Origin: Actinomycetospora sp.
Lineage (GTDB): Bacteria > Actinomycetota > Actinomycetes > Mycobacteriales > Pseudonocardiaceae
Assembly: GCA_025925615.1 (NCBI GenBank)
Contig: JAICLN010000103.1
Span: 1-10,913, forward strand
Reading direction: 5' to 3'
Length of the DNA stretch: 10,913 bases
Within the stretch, counting starts at the first letter, position 1. Every line of letters starts with the position of its first letter. Below the pieces are notes generated by a model. The model was given only the letters and a program-made list of their open reading frames with translations, did no database searches and was not told where the DNA came from. Shown here in pieces: positions 6,785-10,913 of this stretch. Both the position numbers and the translations under genes were made by a program.

Positions 6785-8182
6785 ATGCCCACCTCAGGTC
6801 TCGTCGCCGGCGTCGACTCCTCCACCCAGGCCACCAAGGTCGTCGTGGTCGATCCCGCGGACGGACAGGTGGTCCGCGAGGCCCGCCGCCCTCATCCCGA
6901 GGGCACCGAGGTGGACCCGCGCGCCTGGTGGTCGGCCCTGGAGGAGGCGCTCGGGGAGGTCGGGACCGATGACGTCGCGGCGATCGCGGTCGCGGGCCAG
7001 CAGCACGGGATGGTGCTCTGCGACGAGGGCGGCGAACCGGTCCGGGATGCGCTCCTGTGGAACGACACCCGCTCCGCCGCGGCTGCCGGCGACCTGATCG
7101 CGGAGCTCGGCGGACCGCAGGCCTGGGCGGACGCCGTCGGGACCGTCCCCGTCGCGAGCATCACCGCCACCAAGCTGCGCTGGACCGCGCGGAACGAGCC
7201 CGAGGTCGCCGACCGGGCCCGGTCGGTGCTGCTCCCCCACGACTGGCTCACCCGCAAGCTGCGCGGGGACGGCGCCGGGCCGGTGACCGACCGGGGCGAC
7301 GCGTCGGGAACCGGCTACTGGTCCCCGCACGAGGAACGCTACCGCCCCGACCTGCTCGAACTGGCCTTCGGGCGCACCCCCGACCTCCCGCGGGTGGCCG
7401 CTCCCGGCGAGGCGCTGGGGCGGGGCGAGGGTGTCGCCGAGGGCCTGGTGGTCGGGCCCGGTACCGGCGACAACATGGGCGCCGCGCTCGCGCTCGGGGC
7501 CGCCCCCGGTGAGCTGATCGTCTCGATCGGCACCTCGGGCACGGTGTTCGCCTCCACGGAGGAGCCGACCGCGGACCCGACCGGGCTGGTCGCCGGGTTC
7601 GCCGACGCCCGGGGCCGCTACCTGCCGCTGGTGTGCACGCTCAACGCCGCCCGGGTGCTCGGGGTGGGCGCCGCGCTGCTCGGGGTCGACCCCGACGGGT
7701 TCGACGAGCTCGCCCTGGCCGCCGAGCCGGGCGCGGGCGGGCTGGTGCTCGTCCCCTACCTCGAGGGCGAGCGCACCCCGGACCGGCCGGCGGCGACCGG
7801 CACGCTCACCGGTCTGACCGGCGCGAACGGCACGCGGGAGAACCTGGCCCGGGCGACCGTCGAGGGCATGCTGTGCGGGCTCGCGGCCGGGGTCGACGCC
7901 CTCGCCGACGTCGGCGTGCACGGCGACCGGGTGCTGCTCATCGGCGGCGGCAGCCGCTCGCGAGCGGTCACGGCGATCGCGCCGGCGGTCCTGGGGATGG
8001 GGGTCGAGGTGCTCGCCCCGGCGGAGTACGTCGCCCTCGGCGCGGCCCGGCAGGCGGCGTGGGCCCGGCCCGGGGAGGCGCCCGTGTGGCGGACCGCGCC
8101 CGACGCGGTGGTCGCGGCGCAGGCCGCCGCCCGGGCGGCGGCCACGGCCGTGCGGGCGGCCTACGCGGCGGCGGCCGCCTGA
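6785..8182 (+). CDS. xylB: Xylulokinase (FGGY carbohydrate kinase)
   Basis: This cytoplasmic kinase of 465 aa would phosphorylate D-xylulose to D-xylulose-5-phosphate with ATP, feeding the pentose phosphate pathway. FGGY-family landmarks run in order: phosphate-binding [11 protein letters not shown] (9-19), substrate loop GQQHGMVL (71-78), WNDTRS (92-97), LPHDWL (150-155), DRGDASGT (169-176), catalytic aspartate D229 in [13 protein letters not shown], the ATP-site SIGTSGTVF (247-255) and GGGSRS (387-392). Length is close to E. coli XylB (484 aa). The C-terminal 25 residues are almost all Ala/Arg. ATG 6785 gives the family-typical N-terminus, but the Shine-Dalgarno is poor: only GGGCG close by, with GGAAAG about 15 nt upstream inside the palindrome. 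The link to a polyol importer and LacI regulator suggests arabitol or xylitol catabolism; D-xylose is also possible, but no isomerase lies nearby. Confidence 0.93.
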   Translation: MPTSGLVAGVDSSTQATKVVVVDPADGQVVREARRPHPEGTEVDPRAWWSALEEALGEVGTDDVAAIAVAGQQHGMVLCDEGGEPVRDALLWNDTRSAAAAGDLIAELGGPQAWADAVGTVPVASITATKLRWTARNEPEVADRARSVLLPHDWLTRKLRGDGAGPVTDRGDASGTGYWSPHEERYRPDLLELAFGRTPDLPRVAAPGEALGRGEGVAEGLVVGPGTGDNMGAALALGAAPGELIVSIGTSGTVFASTEEPTADPTGLVAGFADARGRYLPLVCTLNAARVLGVGAALLGVDPDGFDELALAAEPGAGGLVLVPYLEGERTPDRPAATGTLTGLTGANGTRENLARATVEGMLCGLAAGVDALADVGVHGDRVLLIGGGSRSRAVTAIAPAVLGMGVEVLAPAEYVALGAARQAAWARPGEAPVWRTAPDAVVAAQAAARAAATAVRAAYAAAAA

Positions 8183-8225
8183 GGCGGTGAGGCCAGGATG
8201 ATCGGGTGACCGAGCGGCTCCCCCT

Positions 8226-8272
8226 CGCCGAGGACGACGCCCGCCGGGCACTCGTGGAGGTCGTGCTCGGCG
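8226..8272. terminator. Possible shared terminator between xylB and the protease gene
   Basis: Arms CGCCGAGGACG (8226-8236) and CGTGCTCGGCG (8262-8272) pair at 10 of 11 positions around a 25-nt loop that contains a smaller GCCC/GGGC hairpin. It fills most of the 90-nt gap between two convergent genes and abuts the protease stop. There is no T-run. A short hairpin CCGCC-TGA-GGCGG (8175-8187), with the xylB stop codon in its loop, could also help termination. Confidence 0.4.
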
Positions 8273-9310
8273 TCAGTCTCCCGTGACGAGCGTGAGCCCC
8301 ATGGCGGCCAGGACCGGGGCGATCGGCTGGAAGTAGGTGGTGCCCCCGGCCACGCAGTCGCCGGTGCCGCCCGAGAGCGTGCCCTGGGCCTGCGCCGAGT
8401 CGGGGGTGACGAACGGCCCGCCGGAGTCGCCGGGGTCGGCACAGACGCTGGTCCGGGTGAGCCCGGTGATGACGGTGCCGTTGCCGTAGTTGACCGTGGC
8501 GTCGGTGGCCTGCACGAGGCCGCAGTGGTAGCCCGAGGTCGACCCGGAGCGGCAGACCGCGGCGCCCGTCGGGGCCACCGTCGAGCCGGTGATCGTCGGA
8601 CCGCCCTGGACCCGGCCGCTCCCCCGCCACGCCGTCGTGCCGGTGACCTGCACGATCCCGTAGTCGTGGCCGGGGTACTCGGTGCGGACCGCGGTGCCGA
8701 TCGGCTTCCGGCCGGCCCCGCTCCAGGCCTTCCCCTCGGCGGTGCAGTGCCCGGCGGTGAGCAGGTAGATCGTCGGTCCGCGGTGAGCGGAGAAGCCGTC
8801 GGAACAGCGGGTGCCCGAGGTCGTGATGGCCGCTCCGCCGATCAGCGGGTCGGGGGCGGTGGGCCGTACCGCGGACGGCGCGGCCCCCCTGGCAGCAACG
8901 GCACGTTCCTGGCGTCCAGCGCCGGGACGGCGCCGTTCACCCACCGCCTCGAGCGGCCGGACCGGCGTCGACATCGGCTGGATCCGCACCGCCGAGGGGT
9001 CCCCGTCCGCGGCGAACTCCCGCGCGGCGCGGGTGGCCGGGCCGACGACGGCGACGACGGTCTGGTGGGTCGCCGGGTCGACCCACCACGCGTTGACCTC
9101 GGCCGGGACCTGGGCCCGGCGCGCGTCGAGGCGCTCCTTGGCGGCCCGGCCGACGCGCGGTTCGACGGGCGTCGAGCGCATCGTCGACCCCGGGGCGCCG
9201 GGGGGCGCCGGCGACGGGGTGTCGGCGAGGGCCGGGACCCCGAGGACGACGACGGCGGCGACCGTCAGCAGGGCCGTCGCGACCGCACGTGCGGGGCGGG
9301 AGGAGCGCAC
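8273..9310 (-). CDS. Secreted streptogrisin-like serine protease precursor (peptidase S1 family)
   Basis: This 345-aa exported protease precursor has a Sec signal peptide at 1-29 (basic RSSRPAR, hydrophobic core, cleavage after ALA). A short pro-region runs over about 55-115 (AKERLDARRAQVPAEVNAWW, then TVVAVVG), resembling part of the streptogrisin/alpha-lytic pro-domain. An Arg/Ala/Pro-rich linker (118-152) precedes the catalytic domain from about 157 to the end. The triad is visible: H188 in TAGHC, D216 in GHDYGIV and S296 in GDSGGP. Six cysteines (169/189, 253/263, 290/319) fit the three disulphides of bacterial chymotrypsin-like enzymes. It starts at GTG 9310 with GGAGG 5 nt upstream (9316-9320). 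That site lies within a strong inverted repeat. Substrate preference cannot be read reliably. Likely role is extracellular protein degradation. Confidence 0.9.
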   Translation of the reverse strand: MRSSRPARAVATALLTVAAVVVLGVPALADTPSPAPPGAPGSTMRSTPVEPRVGRAAKERLDARRAQVPAEVNAWWVDPATHQTVVAVVGPATRAAREFAADGDPSAVRIQPMSTPVRPLEAVGERRRPGAGRQERAVAARGAAPSAVRPTAPDPLIGGAAITTSGTRCSDGFSAHRGPTIYLLTAGHCTAEGKAWSGAGRKPIGTAVRTEYPGHDYGIVQVTGTTAWRGSGRVQGGPTITGSTVAPTGAAVCRSGSTSGYHCGLVQATDATVNYGNGTVITGLTRTSVCADPGDSGGPFVTPDSAQAQGTLSGGTGDCVAGGTTYFQPIAPVLAAMGLTLVTGD

Positions 9311-9314
9311 GCGG

Positions 9315-9349
9315 GCCTCCGGGGTCGGGCCGGGATCCGGCCCGGAGGC
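9315..9349 (-). promoter_or_regulatory. Leader hairpin enclosing the protease ribosome binding site
   Basis: GCCTCCGGG (9315-9323) and CCCGGAGGC (9341-9349) are perfect 9-bp arms. In the minus-strand transcript, GGAGG at 9320-9316, the ribosome binding site of the protease gene, pairs with the upstream arm. A competing stem, CGGGCCGG/CCGGCCCG (9326-9333 and 9337-9344), would leave the site free. Such alternatives could regulate translation, although GC-rich DNA makes chance pairing easier. Confidence 0.4.
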
Positions 9350-9425
9350 GGGCAGGCCCGACGGGCACGAGACACCCTGCGGCTGGCCCGTACGTCGTAG
9401 AAGGTGAGCCCGGTCAGCCTACGAT

Positions 9426-9469
9426 CGGAGCCGCTCCGCGCTCCTGGCGATGACCCGGACGGATGACCC
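9426..9469. promoter_or_regulatory. Dyad and direct repeats upstream of the protease gene
   Basis: CGGAGC-C-GCTCCG (9426-9438) is a perfect 13-bp dyad. GATGACCC occurs twice, at 9449-9456 and 9462-9469, with 13-bp spacing. Both lie between the terminator of the upstream gene and the protease start, where a promoter is expected. I see no convincing -35/-10 pair here, so use as regulator sites is only a suggestion. Confidence 0.25.
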
Positions 9470-9506
9470 CGCCCCGCCGCGGCTCGTCGCCCGCTGCGGG
9501 GCGGGG
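9467..9506 (-). terminator. Strong hairpin terminator after the exported DUF5666-like gene
   Basis: Arms CCCCGCCCCGC (9467-9477) and GCGGGGCGGGG (9496-9506) are a perfect 11-bp inverted repeat with an 18-nt loop, beginning 4 nt after the stop of the minus-strand gene at 9511. There is no T-run, as is common in high-GC actinobacteria. It separates this gene from the protease gene downstream on the same strand. Confidence 0.75.
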
Positions 9507-9510
9507 ACAC

Positions 9511-9975
9511 TCACTTCCCCGGTCCGGCGTCGCGCAGCCCCGTCACCGTGAGGCCCTGCGGACCCTTGGCCGCGACGAGCCCGACGCGGTCGTTCACCGC
9601 CACCGCCGACGGCTGGCTCGCGGCCTTCTGCTTGCGGACCTTCGAGGTCGGCGTGAACCCGTACGTGGCGGTGTAGCCGTCGGTGCTGCGCACGGTCACC
9701 GAGGTCGGCGAGGCGGCGGTGACGACGCCCCGCTGGACGTCGACCGTGCGGTCGCCGCCCTTGCCGTGCAGCACGACCTCGCCGTGCTCGGCCCGCCGCG
9801 CGAGAGCGCGGGCCTTCTTCGCGGGGGCCTTCTCGTGCGGCGCGGGGGCCGACGACGACGGGGCGGATGGGGTCGGCGGCGCGCTGGTGTCCGCGAGGGC
9901 GACGGCCGTCCCGCCGCCGGCGAGGGCGACGACGACGGCGGCGACGAGCGCGGTGCGGGCCCACGAGATGCGCAT
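9511..9975 (-). CDS. Exported protein with a DUF5666-like beta domain
   Basis: This 154-aa protein is predicted to be secreted: signal peptide 1-29 (RISWAR, hydrophobic core, ending AVALA). A Pro/Ser/Ala-rich spacer (30-48) and a basic stretch (EKAPAKKARALARRAEHGE) follow. Residues 67-148 look like a small beta-barrel of the DUF5666 type: a GxVxxxSPTSVTVRSTDGYTATY block (82-105), a Thr/Lys turn (TPTSKVRK) and a V-NDRVGLVAAK strand (127-137). The biochemical role of that domain is not known to me. ATG 9975 is chosen over 10017 because AAAGGA (9981-9986) lies 5 nt upstream and the signal peptide then begins normally. It is transcribed alone, divergent from the membrane protein at 10163. Confidence 0.75.
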   Translation of the reverse strand: MRISWARTALVAAVVVALAGGGTAVALADTSAPPTPSAPSSSAPAPHEKAPAKKARALARRAEHGEVVLHGKGGDRTVDVQRGVVTAASPTSVTVRSTDGYTATYGFTPTSKVRKQKAASQPSAVAVNDRVGLVAAKGPQGLTVTGLRDAGPGK

Positions 9976-10023
9976 GGCGTTCCTTTCACTGGCGACGCCG
10001 GGCGTTCGGCCCGACAAGGCGTG

Positions 10024-10047
10024 ACGTTAGGAACGGGAACTGAGAAC
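10024..10047 (-). promoter_or_regulatory. Possible activator-dependent promoter of the exported protein gene
   Basis: On the minus strand TAACGT (10029-10024) is a good -10 that would start transcription near 10017. The expected -35 position (ACCCGG) does not match consensus. Instead GAAC occurs three times on the plus strand (10031, 10037, 10044), at 6- and 7-bp spacing, just upstream of the -10. Poor -35 plus repeats is a common look of promoters that need an activator, but no activator can be named. Confidence 0.35.
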
Positions 10048-10101
10048 CGGGTGAATCCCTCGGGACCCCGGGCGACGCTTTCAGCGAATCGTCAGGAAGG
10101 C

Positions 10102-10117
10102 CGGGAAATAGTTCCCG
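10102..10117. promoter_or_regulatory. 16-bp dyad CGGGAAATAGTTCCCG in a divergent intergenic region
   Basis: Perfect 6-bp arms (10102-10107 and 10112-10117) flank ATAG. The dyad lies between two divergent genes, about 35 bp upstream of the putative -10 of the membrane protein gene. The half-site GGGAACT recurs at 10035-10041 next to the putative promoter of the other gene. This is operator-like; the binding protein is unknown. Confidence 0.4.
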
Positions 10118-10150
10118 CGACGCCGTCGGGGGCCTCGGACGGGGCTCGGC

Positions 10151-10156
10151 TATCGT
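10151..10156 (+). promoter_or_regulatory. -10 element (TATCGT) for a probably leaderless mRNA
   Basis: TATCGT fits the TANNNT -10 pattern and ends 6 nt before the GTG start at 10163, so transcription would begin at or next to the start codon. No ribosome binding site is visible upstream of that GTG, and no good -35 is seen. This fits the leaderless genes common in actinobacteria. Confidence 0.45.
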
Positions 10157-10162
10157 GTCGCC

Positions 10163-10774
10163 GTGTCAGATCGCTGGGACCCGCGTCCGCGTGGGCGAGG
10201 GGAGTCGCGCTCCGCCGCGCCCCCGCGCCCGGCGTCGCGCCCGCCGTCGGCACCGGGCGGATCCGGGCGCGGACCCTCCCGCTGGTCGACCGCGTCCCGC
10301 GGGCGTGACGCCGCGAGCCGCCCCGCCCGGAGCCCGCGACCTCGGCAGACGGGGACGTTCGCGGTCGGCCCGGGCTATCCGTGGCCGGTCGTCGCCCTCG
10401 GCGCCGTCGTCGTGACCGGGCTGCTCGCGTGGCTGCTCCTGCACCGCGCCGGCCTGCTCGGCCTGATGTTCCCGGTGGGCTACCTCGTGGTGTGCATGCT
10501 CGGTGTCGCGATGGTGCGCGCGGAGGCGGTCGCCGTCCCCGCACTCGCCCCGCCGGTCACCGCGTTCCTCGGACTCGTCATCGCAGCGGTCATCGCCGGG
10601 AACCTCGCGTCCAGCACACTGTTCCTGCTCAGCGTCTTCGCGCCGCTCGCGGAATTGTTCTGGTGGATGCTCGTCGCGACGGCCGCGTGCCTCGTCGTCG
10701 GATTCCTGCGGTACCGCCAGGTCCGTCCCGGGTGGTCCCCGGGTGCCGCGCTGCGCGGCCCGGGGGCGGCCTGA
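10163..10774 (+). CDS. DUF6542-like integral membrane protein
   Basis: This 203-aa protein has a disordered cytoplasmic N-terminus of about 70 residues, rich in Arg/Pro/Ser/Gly. A membrane domain follows with about four helices (roughly 74-94, 97-118, 129-149 and 153-183) and a short tail. The arrangement GLLGLMFPVGYLVV, then a single Arg after the second helix (VRAEAV), then APPVTAFLGLVIA matches my recollection of the actinobacterial DUF6542 family, whose function is unknown. The start is GTG 10163; no ribosome binding site precedes it, and a TATCGT -10 is placed for a leaderless transcript. Its TGA overlaps by one base the ATG of the next ORF (TGATG), so the two are probably one operon. 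Confidence 0.7.
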   Translation: MSDRWDPRPRGRGESRSAAPPRPASRPPSAPGGSGRGPSRWSTASRGRDAASRPARSPRPRQTGTFAVGPGYPWPVVALGAVVVTGLLAWLLLHRAGLLGLMFPVGYLVVCMLGVAMVRAEAVAVPALAPPVTAFLGLVIAAVIAGNLASSTLFLLSVFAPLAELFWWMLVATAACLVVGFLRYRQVRPGWSPGAALRGPGAA

Positions 10775-10913
10775 TGGCGGGCCCGCCGCGCGGGGAGCAG
10801 CCGCCCGGGGGCTTCCGGATGCCGCGTCGGGGGGACACCCGCCCGGACGCGGGCAAGCCCCGTCCCGCCCCGCCGCCCGAGGCCGGCCCCCGCCCGGGTC
10901 CGCCGCCGCCCGC
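10774..10913 (+). CDS. Proline/glycine/arginine-rich protein, partial (runs off window)
   Basis: The ATG at 10774 overlaps the stop of the membrane protein gene by one base, and the frame stays open to the window end (46 codons seen). The visible part is Pro/Gly/Arg-rich (for example MAGPPRGEQPPGGFRMPRRG) and looks disordered, with no signal peptide. Similar low-complexity N-termini occur in many actinobacterial proteins, so nothing can be said about the rest. The tight TGATG coupling is the main support for coding. Confidence 0.55.
   Translation, partial: MAGPPRGEQPPGGFRMPRRGDTRPDAGKPRPAPPPEAGPRPGPPPP

Noticed and set aside
6794..8251. A 485-codon minus-strand frame opposite xylB
   Set aside because: No domain is recognisable, composition is biased, and the opposite strand encodes an intact FGGY kinase.

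Overview
The window is very GC-rich, with strong G/C bias at third codon positions, GTG starts, a heparin-binding haemagglutinin-like protein, a streptogrisin-type secreted protease and a DUF6542-like membrane protein. Together these point to a high-GC actinomycete, with Pseudonocardiales or a relative as the best guess. No rRNA, tRNA, CRISPR array or transposase was seen.

Layout. (1) 1-800: an HbhA-like, Lys/Ala-tailed coiled-coil surface protein followed by a strong hairpin terminator. (2) 945-1157: an unrecognised 70-aa protein whose stop lies 3 nt from the convergent end of the next operon. (3) 1161-5473, minus strand: a complete carbohydrate ABC importer transcribed as solute-binding lipoprotein, permease 1, permease 2, ATPase. 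The genes overlap by 4 nt (GTGA), overlap by 1 nt (TGATG), and are then separated by 7 nt. The binding protein and second permease resemble the SmoEFGK-type sugar-alcohol (polyol) transporters. (4) 5474-5718: a divergent control region. A perfect CAAGCGCTTG palindrome, the expected shape of a LacI-family operator, touches the -35 elements of both divergent promoters. (5) 5719-8182, plus strand: a LacI-family regulator, then a xylulokinase (XylB). The junction carries a 40-bp imperfect palindrome that supplies the last codons and stop of the regulator and ends 8 nt before the kinase start. (6) 8273-9310, minus: a secreted chymotrypsin-like serine protease of the streptogrisin type. (7) 9511-9975, minus: an exported protein with a DUF5666-like beta domain, followed by an 11-bp perfect hairpin terminator. 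(8) 10163-10774, plus: a DUF6542-like membrane protein that may be translated from a leaderless mRNA. It overlaps by 1 nt a proline-rich ORF that runs off the window.

How the genes may work together: regions 3-5 read as a polyol utilisation locus. The ABC system imports a sugar alcohol such as arabitol, xylitol or sorbitol. A dehydrogenase not encoded here would oxidise it to a ketose, XylB would phosphorylate D-xylulose to xylulose-5-phosphate, and the LacI protein would repress its own gene and the importer until inducer is present. The most unusual structure is the 40-bp palindrome at the regulator/kinase junction. The remaining genes look like ordinary actinobacterial chromosomal content.
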